This document shows positions 41,601 through 56,600 of a stretch of 64,000 nucleotides of DNA, in pieces (within the stretch, counting starts at the first letter, position 1; the number at the start of each line of letters is the position of its first letter). The stretch lies in contig NC_092525.1 of the NCBI RefSeq assembly GCF_037038585.1, positions 17,216,867-17,280,866 on the forward strand. The letters run 5' to 3'. The position numbers and the translations under genes were made by a program. The notes under the pieces are model-generated. The model had not been told where the DNA came from and made no database searches. It saw only the letters and a list, made by a program, of their open reading frames with translations. This DNA comes from Patagioenas fasciata. Its lineage: Eukaryota > Chordata > Aves > Columbiformes > Columbidae.

Positions 41601-44600
41601 CTTTTAACTGCAGCTGTTTCTTGGGGACAAAGCTCGAGAAAATCTATATTCTTGAGCTAAGGTATCACTGGATATATGGTATTTTTAAATACCATATTGA
41701 AAAACTTCTCAATTTTTTTTTGAGAAAAGTCTTGCTGGGATTGAAATGCAAGAGTTGCTTCAGTCTGTAGGATGCAGCTGAAATGGCTTCGAAGGCTCAT
41801 GAGGAATCATCTGCAGGTGCTCCCAGGCTAAAATCATGGCAAGGAGCCACGTGTCCGTGGCAGGGTCTGCTGTGACCTACATCATTTGAGGTAACCCTGG
41901 GGTATTTGCAATGAGACAGGTGCCTCCAAAGCCTCTTCTGGAGGAGGTGGAGCAGGTGGCTTCCCCAGCAGTGTATGGACCAGCTGGTCACCACATACCT
42001 TTACAGCAAATGTGTTTATAGCATAAATGCAAACAAGCTTCAAAGAGGGGAAACTGTTTTCCCTCCCCAAACTAGTATGAAAAGCAGTGAACTGCAAAAG
42101 AGAGGTTGCTCAGACATGGCTGGTATTTTCCTGCCCGTGCTTGCCTGGGGCTTTTAAGGAAGATTTAACCAAGGTTTGTCCCATTGGAACTGAGGAGGGT
42201 TCTGGTGGGGACAGTCACCCCTGCCTGGGTCCCGGCATGGCGGCTCATCGGAGATCACGGCTGGTGCCCTGAAAGCATTTGCTGTGAATCATCCTGTCTG
42301 TTAACTTGTCTGTGGGAAGTTTATTCTCTTAAGTAGGGAGGCTGGACATACCCAGCGACAGTGCCAGCAGCTCCGCTGGCCTCGTGCCTACGGCTGTCAG
42401 CATCCAGCACCCGTGGAGCGACGGGGTCTCTGCCCCATGCCAGGGCTCCTTCAGCTGTGTACCCTTCTACTTCAGTGTAACAAAACCAGAAAAATAGACT
42501 ATGATTGTCTGTGTGTCCACAGGAGGAGAACAAGCAAATGAAATGTGACTGGCTGTGAGAACGTGGCTCTTGTAATGGTGATCAAGTTCTTCTTTTTTGG
42601 AAGTTGAACAATCAAAGAGGTCTTGTGAATTGATAGATACCAATTGTAGAGTCCTCATCACTGGAGGTTTTCGAGATGCAACTGGGTAGGGTGCTAGATA
42701 ATCTCAGGTTGGACTACATGATCTTCTGAGGTCCCTTCTAACCAGAGCGATTCGGTGATTGCTGGAGTCTCGTGGGGCTGGCTCCTGTTTGAGGTGACCC
42801 CTGGAGATCCGTGCTCTGCACCAGCTCCTGCAAACCCCTCCTGGTAAAGCCCGGCTCCTCGGTTTTCTTGCTAAGCCCTCCTAAGGGCACCTGCATTGCT
42901 ACAGCGCTTCCCTGACTGGAGCGCAGGCTGGGCTTATCCACTGTGTTATGCACAAACGGCTATTTAATTATTTACAGGCTGACATATATCATTTAATATC
43001 TGAAGCTGAACCAGCCCACAGGCGGAATGGCTGAGAGCAGCCTGCTTGGCACCGCGTTTTCCCTGAAATCCCTCGGCGCTGCCTTTGTTTTGCATAGCAC
43101 TTTGTAATACTGCGACTTGACTTGGCTGCAGCTTCACAAAGCATTTTTTTTCCACTTGGTTCAACGCTCACTTGAATTTAATGGGACTGGAGCCAAACAA
43201 GTAATGGAAGCCAAGTGCCGACGTTTGTTTGGTGTGCAGATCCCGAAAAGGAATACATATAGTAATTGTCTCTTACTCCTCAAAGCTCTAACTTTGGCAG
43301 AGGGGACACTTGATTTAGCGTGCCAAGTCTTTAAAATCATAATCAGTCAGTGATGAAAACATGTATTTATGGCTATAATGGGTTGCATCAAAGCAAGAAA
43401 CGCTCATCCTCTATGTAGAAGTAACAATGTCTCTTAATTCAGAAATGCCTGCTTTTAAATCACACAAAGATCTGTCAAAGTTACAAAGCTGTGATTGCTT
43501 GGCCTGCATGTCTGGCTTATTTCACAACAATATTCCTAATATTGATTTACAGTTGCAGTTTTAGCCACACTTCCTAGGTTCTGCATTGAGGCATGATGAA
43601 GGAATATTGCACCATTTTATGCACTTATAGCACATCTTTAGAGTCATCCTGGCCTTGCAGCTGGATTGCCTGTTTGTTTTTTTGAATGTTTGATTTTTAT
43701 GCTGTTCTGCTGCTCCTGGCGTATCAATGATTTGTTGGTTTTAGGGAGTTGCCTGTGGTTCCCAGAGGGCTGTGGGTGCAGCAGGGGTTTGTTTGGGGTG
43801 CAGCAGGGATTTAGGGTGCAGCACCGCTCCGTGTCCGGGTTGTGCTGGAGCTGTGGATTGACAGCAAGAGCAGGTACAGATCTGAGAGTGTTACTGCTTG
43901 AGCAAATCCCTTTCCTTTCAGCAAATCCCGTTATGCCAGCAGCAATGCTACTTTTCAGCTAGAAGAAACTTGTTGCCATCAAAAAAAAATTGAAAAAATG
44001 CAGTTTATAAACAACAACTTCCTCCTGACTTGCCGGTTGAGTCGTTCCCCTGCCCGTAGGATGGAGTGTCGATCTCATCTTCCTAACGAGGCGGCACGTT
44101 AGTGGAGATGCAAGGCAGAGCTCCTGGCTGGGATCCCAAAAAGCAGTGGGACTGCTGTGTCCAAACCCCCTGGGAGCAGGGGCTGGATCCCCTGTGCAGC
44201 TGGGGATGTTGGTGTGCCGAGAGCCGGTACTGCCTGGGGGAGTGTTGCTCCATTTTAGTTATTTCTTTTCCCATTGAAGTACTTGCAGTTTGTAGGTTGG
44301 GTGTTGTTCCTTCCTGCTGGAGGTTTTGGGGTGGTCTCTTTGGGAAGCCCTGGACCATCTGTCAAAATGAGGATGGTGACAATAGCTTTCTGCAGGAGCC
44401 TGCGGGCTGACTGGCTTGTCCCCAATTTTACGTGGCCACCCTGGTGCCTTTTCCCTGGAAACCTCAACATTCGACTTCTCTATTATTCTATATCCTTGCA
44501 TATCTGCTATTCTATATGCCACTTCTGTTTTAACTCACAGTAAGGAGCATTTCAATGCTTATCAATTGCGTTACTGCTTTATTCTGTCATTAGGTTAAAT

Positions 44601-47600
44601 TTGTGCTTACATTTTTTTTTTTTAATTTCGAGCCCTATTTTCATTTTTGAAAAGGGCTGGATAGTTTGGGGTTTTTCATAAATGCCATTTCGCAAGAAAC
44701 GTGCATTACGTAACTTCAGTTTCTTCAAGTTCTAGTGACAACAGAAATCAAGTAAAACCTTTTAACAGCTTAAAAAGAAAGAGTTAACCTGCTCCACCTG
44801 CTTCCCAATACCTGTGAAGCTGGAGAGATTTCGTTACAGCATGTCCAGTGGTACCTTCCTGCTAATAGTCAGAAAATAGGACAGTGCTGGTTTAACTGCA
44901 GTGAAAAGTATTGGACATTAAAATGTGTTGAGCTGGCTGTTGTGCAGAAAAATATTTCTTTCTGTGACAAAAGGGGAATAGGTCTCTTAGGGACAGGGGA
45001 ATTATTGACTCGGTCACTTTGCTTTCTGACCCATGGAAGCCGCTCGGATCGTACGGGAGATGGGGAGCTGGAACATCCCCAGTTCTGTGATGCATTAAAA
45101 TATTTATTTCCCACATGATACTGAAAATAGGGCAGAACCACTGTTATAAGAGTTCTTTGCATGGAAGAGCTACATTGGAATTATATTTGAGTTTTAAAAA
45201 GCCTTTCTCTCAGATTTGAGGGTGTTTGCTGCAGTTCTAGCTGAAGGTGGAATGCATTTCCTTTCTGCTTTCATCCCTATTTGTACTTCAGAGTTTCTGA
45301 CTGTTTGATGTAAAGCACAAGGAATAGGATCCTCCATAGTTTTAACTGGCTGATCTGGGATGTTATAGGTTATATTGATAGAATGAAAATGAGTGTCTTG
45401 TGCCCGTGCACCAAGCCTTGTCACTGTCTGAGGGCACGGGGCCAGTGCAGAGTTTGGGGAGCACTTCAGAGCCAAGATCTTAAAAAAAAAATTGGCTAGG
45501 GGGAAAAAAAACAGAGAAATCTTCTGTTGTGATAGTCATTAGTTCACACCTGACTTAAAGCAGAAGGAAGAGGTACCTTCACACAGAACGTTTCTCTCCC
45601 ATTAGTAGCAGTGGCTGAGGAAGGACCTTTGGAGCATCGTGGAGGTGGCCAGTTACCCCATGCCTTCCACGTAGGGAGTTTTGGGTAGGGCGAGATGGCT
45701 CCCACAGCATGTTTGCAGCCAGCAGATGTAGGCGATGGCCTTGGACTGGGTGAGATTCCCCCTTTGCAAGGATTTGGAATAACTCACATCCTTGTTTGAG
45801 CAGCAGCTGTGTGATGGAGGTGGGGCCAGCGCAGGGGTGATAGCCTTGCAGGAGAGAAACCCGTTTGCATTCAGCTTGGTTTTCCAAAGATGCTTTGCTG
45901 ACCTTACTGACTTGAGCTGTGTTGGGGTGAGGATGGACCTCCAGGTAAAGAGGGGGTGAAGCGGCAGTCGTGCCACCTGCTGCGAGGTTCCTTGTCCCTG
46001 TGGGAAATGAGACAGTTGTGGCCCAGGGAAGGGCACTGAGGGTGGTGAGAGCCTGGCCCAGGTTCCCAGAGAGCTGGTGGATGAACCATCCCTGGAGACA
46101 TCCCAGACCAGGCTGGATGGGGCCCTGAGCAACCTGAGCTGGTGAAGATGTCCCTGTTCATGGCAGGGGTGGCACTGGGGGAGCTGGGAAGGTCCCTTCA
46201 ACACAAACCATCCTGTGATTTTATGGATCTTCACTTGACATATGGCAGAGCCGAGCACTGCTGGGCCTGAGAGTAAATATGGGAAAGATTAACAGCAATA
46301 TCCAGTGTATCAGTGCTGGCAGTTTTTTTATTTCCCTAATGTTTTTTAAAGATAATGGCATGATTGAGCAGCCCAAGGGAGCGTGTGGCCGTACGTGGTT
46401 CAGATCCCTGCAGGAAGCCTTGTCCTGCTCTGCAGGACCACGAGGTCTGGGCTCAGTTTGTCTCTTTGGCTTTGTGATAGCCACATGCTTTGCAAGTGGA
46501 TTTACTCGAGTGAGAAAACTGCAAGAGTGTATGCACAGAAAAAGATGCCAGGAGCGCCTTTGTGATTTTGGTGCAACTGAGGTATCTGAGACTGGACTGG
46601 CAGATTCCCACTGCTTCAGCTAATCCTAATTTGATCCCACTACAAAGTCAGTAATATGTCTGTAGATGTAATAACCGTAACTGCTTAACTGCAAGCTCAA
46701 GGAGCTGTGAAGGAGAATCATTTGATGCATTAATTTTAAATTGTTTTCGAATAGTTGAGTGGGGACCTGCGTATTTGATGGGGAAGACACTATATAAGGT
46801 AACCCAAGATCCTAAAAATGTTCTTCTCTTCCATTTGCAGCTCCCAGCCCCACCACAGCTGTTCCTTACATGTCAGTGAAGTGCATTGATGTGAGAAAAA
46901 ACCACCACAAAACCAAGTGGCTGATGCCCTGGGGACCCAACCACTGCGAGAAGCTCAAGGACTTTGATGAGGCGGTGAGCAGGCAGATCGAAGCCAACGA
47001 CATCGTCTTTGCCGTGCACGTCCCCCTCCCCAGCAAGGAGATGAGCCCCTGGTTCCAGTTCATGCTGTTCATCATGCAGCTGGACATCGCCTACAAGATG
47101 GACAACGACCTCAGTAAGTCACGCTGCATCACTCATTAGATGCTGATTGGGGTCTAATCTCTTAAAGTTGTTTTTCTCCTGCACTGTGTGCTAACTGGTA
47201 CACTGTTTCCACACAGTGAGGTGAGCAAGAGCACGTTTTAAAGGTGGGAATCGGTAATTTGGCATTTAATCTTTGCACAGAGAGCTGTTGATGCTGGTGG
47301 TGTAACCAGCAAGTAGCTAAGCAGATGGTGAGCAGGTTTTGAAGTTTGTAGACCATCAGCAGCTACACTGGTTTAAGCCCAGCGATTCTCTTCCACAGCA
47401 TACATTCACAGGTTTCATATAGCTTTCCAAAATATTCCAGGATGCTGAGTGCACACAGGAATGTTTTACAGTTGATAATACAGCCCAGCCCTTTCAGCTG
47501 TCTCTTTCCTCCTTCTTCTACATGGTCCCATCCCTTGTGCTGGTTCCGCACTTGCCCAGCCTGTCTCTGCTCCAAAAATCCTTTATACAAAGACTTGAAC

Positions 47601-50600
47601 TGGTTTCCCAGTGCTGAAGAATTTAGGCTGTTGTATTTTTCTCCATGTTTGCCAAACACTTCTGTGTGATGCCTGTGAGCCAAAGCAGCTAGTAAATGAA
47701 ATTATTGATCCATAAGTTTACATGAGGAGCTCATGACTGAGTGTTTAAACACGCACTCTCCTTCGGGCACCAGCTGCAGAGGAGTTGATGTTTATTTACT
47801 GAGCCTTTGTCACAATAATGACTTCTTCAGCTTGAACTGAAATAGTTGCCCTACCTCCTGTCAGTCATTGCGAGATACATTTTATTTGCTAGTATTTGGT
47901 ACAGGCAAATGGAAAATACCTTGTGGCCTTTTTAGCTGTGCCGTGGTCCAAAAATTGTACAGGTACAGGAACTGTGGAAGAAGCTGTGTTACTGGAATGC
48001 ACCCTCAGTACCTCAAGAAGATAAACTACGTGAGAAACAAAACAGAAAGCAGGGGTGCTGGGGGCTGTGGGCAGGTCACTGGGATCTGCTGGAGCTTTTG
48101 CAGCAGCTTTCCATGTCCTCCGGCCTCGCCTGCCTGGTGTGGACCTGTTCCTTCCTCACCGCTTAATGTAGCGTCATTGAGATAAGTTAAAAATGAGATT
48201 GTGTAAAGCCTACATACGTACGCTTAACCCTGTAATTATCTCTGAAACACATGAACAGTAGCTTTGTAACTTTATTAAAACCTCAGCTGCTTAGACTTCA
48301 ATAGATGATTGCGTTTAGAGAAATAACACTTTGTTCTGAGGCATTTGAAGTCGAACTGCTGAGTGGGACTCAGTAACTGGCTGAGCACACAGGTTGCTAA
48401 AATGCTAAACAAGCTTTTCACAGTATTTCTCCTGCAAGCTCAGAGTCTTCAAGTCATTCTTTGTGCTGCTCAGTGAACAGGTCATTCAGGGGTGGGGGCT
48501 TTTTTTTGAGATTTAAAAGCAGAAAAGCTTGTCTTGGGCCACCCTTTGGGTCACAAAAGCGAGGTCTGGAGGTGAGCCTGGCCAGCTGGGAAACACTCGG
48601 GTCCTGGTCATTACCCGTTCAGTAGCTGCTACTGTTCTTTGCTTATAGGAAGCGTTTGGAGATGAGGCACACGAATGTTTCTTGTGGAGGGAGCTTATAT
48701 GGCACATCTTGAAAATTTTCTTTTATTGGCTGAAGGAAGCATTTTAAAACGTTACTTTCCTATGCTTTGTGCCAAGCTGAAGGCAGATGTAAATTAAGTG
48801 TAAAATCTAAGAAATTAGTGAGTAACACATTTCTTGCTTGCTAGATTCTATTGTAACAGATTTAAAAACCAATAAATCTTGTTAAGGCAACATAATTCCA
48901 TATGTGTCTCTGTATCTTGCTGCTAACTTTGCATTAGTGTGAAGAGCTTCATTGATCAGGTAACTGGAATTAGCTCATCAAAAGAGGCAACCCTGCAGAT
49001 GTGAAATAACCTCATTTCTTCTTTTAAATCAATTTGAGTTTCTTCTCTCAAGCTTTAAATCTGAAACGTGGGGAGCGAGAGAGCTTGCTCAGGGGGCTGG
49101 GCATCCTGAAAGACCCTGGGATCTGTGCCCGTCAGCCCAGGAGACACCGAATGGTTTTGTTTGGAAAACACCTTGAAGATCATCGAGTCCAACCATTAAC
49201 GCAGCACTGCCAAGTCCCCCTCTAACCCATGTCCCTGAGAACCTCATCTACCATCCGTCCAGCCCCTCCAGGGATGATGACTCCACCAGCCTGAATCACA
49301 TTCACCTTGGGAACTTGCTCTGGACTTTCAAAATCCAGATGTTTAGAAGTGTTTTTTGAAATGTGGATGTTTAGAAGCTGAGCTATCTCCCTCTTTAACC
49401 ATCACAGAAAGCTGGGAGAGACTCAGACTTGCTGCTTCTCTGAGGAAAAAACTACTTCAGTACCCAGGTTCTCAGTATCCTTTTTTGATGCATTGTGTAG
49501 TCAATTATTAAAAGACCCTTTCCAGGACAGAGAAAGGCAATGGGCAGAGAAATGAGATGAAGTTATCTCAAAACCACAGCAAAAGCTGCAATGGGAAATC
49601 TCAGTGCTGCTCACAAGGATGGTGACATATACGAGCAGGACCCGGCTCTTTCCACGGTGCAAAATGCCGTGTTTGCAGGGACTGCGGGAAGCAAATGGTC
49701 TGTGTTAAGTGGCCTCTGGCACTGACATGGTGTCTTGCTGATTGTCCGTCTGTCCCTGCTGTCCGTCCCTGCAGCAGCATCCTGGGGGACCAGCAGCCAT
49801 CTCTTGGTTTCCAGCCGTAAGAAATGTCCTGTGCACAAAAGGTTCTTTTGAAGCCAAAGTGTCGCTCCATTCCTGTGCAATTAGGTCTGCTTGGCCTCGC
49901 TGGATTTGAGGAACACTGGGTGCTTTCAGGAGAGGGATAAAGGCTGTTCAGTTCATTGAGGACCGTTCTCCAAAACAGCGTCTGCGCTCAGGACAGTCCC
50001 TGCTCCTGAAGCCACCTCTCCTTCCCAGGGTGCGGTCATCCCCATGGGGATTTGCGTGCAAGTCCCCTTTCCTTGGCATGTTAAGTGATTGTCTCTGTTC
50101 CATGCACATCAGATTCACTTTAAAAATACAGTCCTGCTTTGCTTTAGTTGTTGTTTGTTGGCACATGTCACTGGCTGAGCCCTCGTAGGCAGGACACCTT
50201 GCAGAAGGGTGGGAGGGTGTGCTGTCATCTTCAAGGGGTTTCATTGCTTTTTCTGATTCATATTTTGGACTGGTCTGCTGACACTTGCCTGGGCCATTTG
50301 CATTTACCAGCTGTAGTGTTCTTAACAGGGAACATCAGTCCCTCTCTGAGCTGCTTTGCAGCACGACCTTCTACGTGTCAAGAAATAATTCCATGTCTGT
50401 CCTTAGGTGGAGCAGAGTCCTGCTTCATCCCTGACTGCCACCCGCTTCAGGAGCCCCCAGAGCTGAGCTCTTGGCTTTCCTGCCTCTGTTTCACCTTGGA
50501 GAAGATTAAACCTCAAATTGTGCAATATTGAATTGACACCTAGGAATGCAATGTCCCTGAGGAGTGCAAAGTGACAGCTGCGCTGGCCAGTGGATAGTGA

Positions 50601-53600
50601 CACCTTGATTTATCAGATGGTGTAACAGTGTGGAGAGGCCTTTATAAATTTTCATTAAAAAAACAAACACAGCTTTTCTTCTTTGTCTAGTGGGCTTAAA
50701 ATGTCAGTGAGTAAGAACAACTTCTGGTTTCCTTGCAGTTGGAAAGCAATTGTGCATGGCTGAGCACTGCAGACTTCTGTTCAAATTAATCCTATGGTAC
50801 GTTTTGTAATTTTAGAGAGCTGGAAGTGTAATGCAAATAATTGTAGCGTTTCTTCTGTTTGCATATGCTCCTTCCCAGACAGTGGTATTAGTATGCAGCT
50901 GGCACAGAGCCATTTTCTGGGACAACTTCTCTATTTTTAGATTATTTTAATGTGAGTGACGATATATTCTGCTAATATTACAGTGCAAAATAAATAATGG
51001 AAAAGATCTTGGGCACTGAGCATCTGGCAGTGAAATGCCAATGTGAGAAAATGTATTGGGGGTGCTTGGAGGGTAGCGGGGAGCCCCTTGCTGTGGGGGT
51101 CATGGCTCTGACCTGCATCTCACAGCCCTGGGAATGGAGACAGAGCTCTGAGCTGGGAACCACAGCAGGAGCATTTTCTTCTCATTGGTTATCCCTGGAA
51201 CGTATCATCATCTAAAGGAATTGGTCTTATTTCTGTGGGGTTTTTAGCATAATCCTGTGACACAAGTGAGGTTGTCACTCGGTGCTTGAGCTAATATCAG
51301 AAGTCATTTACCAGGCTGCAGATTATCTAGATGTTATTTACAAGATCTGTGAAGGCAAGGTTGATCTGGAATGTGCCGTGAAGAGATGCTCTGACATGGT
51401 CCTTGTGAGATGAAGTTCCCTGGCATGAGCAATGTCATCTCTTGCTATTGAATAAGACAGATTTTGATGTGCCTGTTTCTACCTTTTATTGTTGGGAAAT
51501 TCTGGAGAATCTTGATTAACATGCATGGAGGAACCAAATAATTGGTTTCCTCAAACATGTTGACATCTGGGAAGCTAAGCACGGGTTTGCAGTAGTTTTT
51601 TCCTTCCTTGCGTGTGTTCATCCTCTTCTGCTGTGCCTCAGCCTTGAATAATTAAAATACTTTCAGCACTTCCAGAAGCAAAAACTGGCTTGGCTGTCAG
51701 TCTCTTGCCTCCTGCTCACTCCTCCCATCTGCTGTTTTGATGGCAAATAACACTGTTTTACAGCACCTTTCTTTTATCTTGAAGCCAGGTGTGGTGGAAC
51801 ATCAGCTGCTGCTCCTCTCCCTCTTTTCTGTGTGTATACCTGCCCGGGCATGCAGCCTGCCCAGGGTGTTTAGGGTATTCAGTGTTAAAACTGTGCACAA
51901 AAAGCACAGCCCCAATTTGTCTATTCTCCATCTGACATTTTGGGAGATTCTAATCCGTGGGTCTGGAAAGGCACACACGAGCATGATACCTCCTGCCTTC
52001 TGGTTTTCATACTTGAGGGCAGCAGCAACATTTGGATGACAAAGATGAAATGCTGAAAGCTGTTTTTGTTGGATTTAGTCCCAAGCATTCCAGTTTGGTT
52101 TTACGGCTTCTGAAATGAAGTTTGCAGTTCTTTTTAGGCGGGCCAAGTTTAACCTTATGTTCCCATTTATCTGTTTTGCTGGTCTTCTAAATAGCGGATC
52201 TGAGATGGCAAATTCATGTTTCATGAAAACCCAACTGATGGCTGCTGCGGAAAGGAACTTGATAGCAATCTGGATGGTGTGCATCATGTGTGGAGAAAAA
52301 AAATGCTCAGAAAAATCTTGATGCGTCCACATCAGATGCATAACAGAGCCACCTCCAAATGCTGTATAAATAGCAGGTCTAAACCGCACATCCCATCCCC
52401 GCCCCTTCCTATCGTTTTGGATGAGTGAGCCACCGCATAATCCCAACAGAAATATAGCTGAAAAGATGACAGATATATGGGACACACAGTGCTTGGAAGA
52501 CTCACGCTTACGTGTCTAAACACCCTCCTTTCAGAATTATGAAGACCAGATTTTTTTTGGAGCTGAACTCATAGATATTGATGTGTCTTTGCAGCCCGTT
52601 CCCGTGCGTGGCTGCTGCGGCCAGGGTGGGCGAGCCCCGTTTTCACACGCAAGGCTCCTGGTGGAAAGCTGTGGGTGTTGGCATTGTGTCTGCCTTCCGC
52701 AGCCGTGCAGGATGGAGCATGTACGGTGTCTGCCATGACACAGCTCTTATGGAATCTGTGTGTGTGTCAGCTTCCATCTGCAGAGGCATTTCTGGGCTCA
52801 GGGCTGTGCCATGATGGTCTTCCAGGGAGCTTGCAAGCAGCAGCTGTTTGCAGTGAGAGGGCACCGCTTCCATGTTGGTACAATATATGGTTCTGTAGCC
52901 ATCTTCCAACGCTTCATTTTCCAGTGCTTCCCCATGGCAGCTGATTCTGTAGCCATTTTCTAGTGCTTCCCCATGGCAGGTGGTTCTGTAGCCATTTTCC
53001 AGTGCTTCCCCATGGCAGGTGGTTCTCTAGCAGTCTTCCAACCCTTTTCCAGCATCTGTGGCTCTCAGAGTTTGGAGGTCTCTGACAAGAGGCTGGGTTG
53101 TAACATGCACATGCTTGCAGCAGAATGTGTTCTCCTTTCAGAGCTGTGTGTGGTAAACAGGAGGATTTTACGCCTGGTATTGCTGGTACAGACTTGCTTC
53201 AGGTTTTTAGATGATGTTTATGTGCTGCTGCTTGGCAGGCTTCAGCTGTAGCTCTGTATTTCATGAACTTGCTCAGTTCTGGCACCTCAAGCCTGTTCTA
53301 GCCTATCTCTTCCTTGCAGTGATCACCTCTTGGCAATACCCTAGCAAGAGCAGGTTTAGAAGCAGTTACACCCAGTATTCTGACTGTAAACATGTCTAGG
53401 AGAGGAGGAACTGACTTTTTCCATTTAAATTTGATGTGACCTTACCTGGGCATATAAACTCTGTGTGTGCATTTGCTGATGTGCAAGCTGGTGCATCTGT
53501 ATAGACAGAGCAAGTCAGTGCTCCTGAGGGGTGTGTGTGTGTGGAGGGGAGGGCTTAAAGTCTGGTGTAGAATGACTTAAGTTAAAAAAATACATGTAGA

Positions 53601-56600
53601 AAACATCAACTTCATCCTCATTTCTGAGATTCTAGGCCATCCTGGCAGTGTTCAAGGCCAGGCTGGACGGGGCTCTGAGCAACCTGGTCTGGTGGAAGCA
53701 AACAGCTTCCCCTCTGCCCAGGACAGGGGGTTGGAACTGGATGATCTTTAATGTCCCTTCCAACCCAAACCTTTCTATGATTCTGTGATCCCTTTTTCCA
53801 GCAAGGCCAGCATAACTAAACTTTTTTTGTTGTTGTTTTGTTTTGTTTTCCTGTAAAGGAACTCTGTGTAGTGTGTTCTCATTCCTCTGGGAACCCTGGC
53901 TTATCTTTTCAGAGCAGATGATCTGAGCTGTGGGCAGTTGTGAAGTGATGTGGACTTTTGGTGATGCATTTTGACTTTTCCCTTTTTGTTTCTTGCATTT
54001 AAAATCTCTCTAGTAGAAAACATTATTGTTAAGGGCTGTATTTTAGACCTTTTATTCAAGTTTTTTGGCTCCAGTGCTTATGGATGGTGAGCCTACAGTC
54101 AGAAGGAACCGAAGTTACGTTGATAGGTGAATTCTGCCATCATGTCTAAATGAACAAAATGTACTATTATTGGCACAGTCTTTCCTTTATACAGTTCACC
54201 TAACCATATACAGTTGTGTGCTTCGTCTTTTTTGTGGTTTTCTGTAACTAAACGCTATTTCAATGTCAATTGAAAGCAAATCCTACGATGCAATATAGAT
54301 ATTTCCTGAAGCAGAAGGACCCATCGCACAGCCTTGCGTTACCTGCAGAAGGTCCGACTACAAGCCTGTTGTCTTGTCCCTCGGCCAACCCACCGTGAAG
54401 AGGCTGCTCAGTTGCTTTTTGGTTTTCTGTCTGTCTCTGCCACTGTCTGGGTTCCAGTTTTAGATGAATTATTGTTTCTAATGCTATATGAATAAATAAT
54501 GCTTTTCACCCACAACCCTAACACAAGCTGTAAGTCATGTGTTAGAAGGATTTCAGACCTTTATGACCAATAAAAAGTCTTTCTTTTCTACTAGAGGGGA
54601 GATAAATGTTTGGAAAAAGGTAATTTGATCTGTATTGTTTGGAATGCAAAATGTTTAATTCCCCTCATAGCTGTGTGCCTCTCAGAGGTCCTTTGAAAAT
54701 TAAGAGGCTCTTCTGATGTTCTGCACCATTCCCCTCTAACAAGCCTGATGTCTTCTTGCTCTTGCAGAAGAAAACGCAGAAATTACCCTGGATGTGTCAT
54801 TAGCGTATCGTGATGACATGTCTGATGATTGGGAAGAAATAGCTCATGCAATAGAGATCAGGAAGCTGAAATGCACCTTTGGTTCACCAAAAGTAAGGGG
54901 TTCTGATGGCACTGGAGGTGGGAGGTGTGGGATGATGGTGGGAGTTGTTGTCTTCCTTTCCTTCATAGTGCTTTTTAGAAGCTTTGGGTTGTTCAATCAT
55001 AACTTGCAAACATGTCAGCTTTTTCTTGACTCAAAGTCTTTCAAAATCTGATGAACTCTGTATGCAATTGGTTCTATTTGGCGATAGAAGGGGATGAAGT
55101 CGGAGACAGGTTTGAAACCGTAAGGAAGAACAAGATGTGAGGTGTTCCAGAGGTGTTGTCTGGAACTCAAATGCTTTGAGATCTGTATAACCCAAACCAT
55201 CCTAGAGAACTTGGAAATTTCCATCTCATGCTTCTGTGATGGACAAAACCTTGTTCTTCAGGAGTGGTGAGGAAAATCCCACCAGGGACACTGCAGCACT
55301 CAGAGAACCTAGAGAGGTGGGGCAAGAGCTTCTTAAAATAACTTCTTAGTGCCTCAGGCTATAAAGCTTGGGGGCAGAGCATACAGCTAGCACTTGAGAA
55401 CAGAGCATCTTCTTTCAATAAAGATGTTTCTTTTTGTGCTGCAGACCAATTCCTGTGCTTAAATTAATCTGGTGTCTTTTGACCATGCCATGTTTTTAAG
55501 CTCTGCGTCCCGTCTTCCCACTTCACGTCCCTTTCAGCAATCCACTTACATTTCTGGTAACTCCTGTACTCTTCCATACAGCCACGTATGCGTAATAAGT
55601 ATGTAATAGGTGCAGAGGGTAGTATTGCTGGTAAAACAGGGCTTAAGAAACTCCAGACCAAGGCATGCGTGATTGGGGTGCGTATTTTGTTTTGGCTCAA
55701 GCTGTTCTTGCTGAGGGAGCGACCTTGGATCCCAGAATAGCCTTTCATCTCAGAAGGCTCCTGTGGCTTGAAGTGTATTCAAGAGCTGGAGATGTGAACC
55801 TGTTTGAGATCAAATGCTATTGACTCAATGACCCCAAGCAATAAAAAATTTGACCAAAAATGTCCCATGTTGCTGCTCTGTACCCTTTCTGCAGACTCTG
55901 GAATCTGAAGGCCGTCACTATGACTGTGACTTCCTTCCCTTCATGGAGATCGGCAGCGTGGCCCACAAATACTACCTCATCAACATCCGCCTGCCCGTGA
56001 ACGAGAGGAAGGGCATCAACGTGGGTATCGGGGAAATCAAGGATATCCGCCTCGTGGTGAGTGTCTGTCTGGCTGCTGTCTGTCCTTGCCAACCCCTGGC
56101 AGAGCGGCTGTGCCCCACAGTGCTGTGGCTGGCGAGGGCATCTCCCCTGGGGCTGCTGCAGCTCTTTTCTTCATTTCCTCTTAGATCCACAGCACTTCCT
56201 TCTCTCCATCATAGATGGCTCCTGCCTGCAAATTGCCTTTCTGTCTTCTCTGGGGATGCCCTCGTCCACAGCTCCCTTCTGAGGAGCCCTCCCCAGTCCT
56301 CACGCAGTGTCACCTCTGGAGTTGGGCTCTTCCCACAGCTCCAAGACCTGCCCCCCCGTGTTTTCCCCACCACATCCTGGCTGGGGTGCAAAGTCACAGC
56401 ATCATTTTGATTGGAAGAGGCCCTCAAGATCATCAGGTCCAACCATTAACCCACCCCTGTCACTACACCATGTCCCTAAGAATCTCATCTCTGCATCCGT
56501 TCAACCCCTCCAGGGATGGTGACTCCACCACTGCCCTGGGCAGCCTGTTCCAGTGCCCGACAGCCCTTTGGGGAAGAAATTGTTCCAAGATCCAACCTCA

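Larger units (their letters stand above)
32692..46840 (+). other. WLS: WLS intron 1, 14.1 kb
   Basis: GTGAGT to CAG. Apart from the CpG-rich first kilobase and the CR1 fragments listed separately, I see no gene or RNA in it. It holds a hairpin pair at 41674-41726 and a short 19-bp tandem repeat at 34731-34768. Confidence 0.85.
47114..54767 (+). other. WLS: WLS intron 2, 7.7 kb
   Basis: GTAAGT to CAG. It contains two CR1 fragments and a 39-bp minisatellite, listed separately. No gene or RNA was recognised in the remainder. Confidence 0.85.

Noticed and set aside
45653-46258. 201-codon minus-strand ORF
   Set aside because: Its first third is the complement of a CR1 tail, and the same peptide string appears wherever this CR1 occurs (21.3, 26.2, 57.6 and 59.2 kb). 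There is no domain and no splice context.
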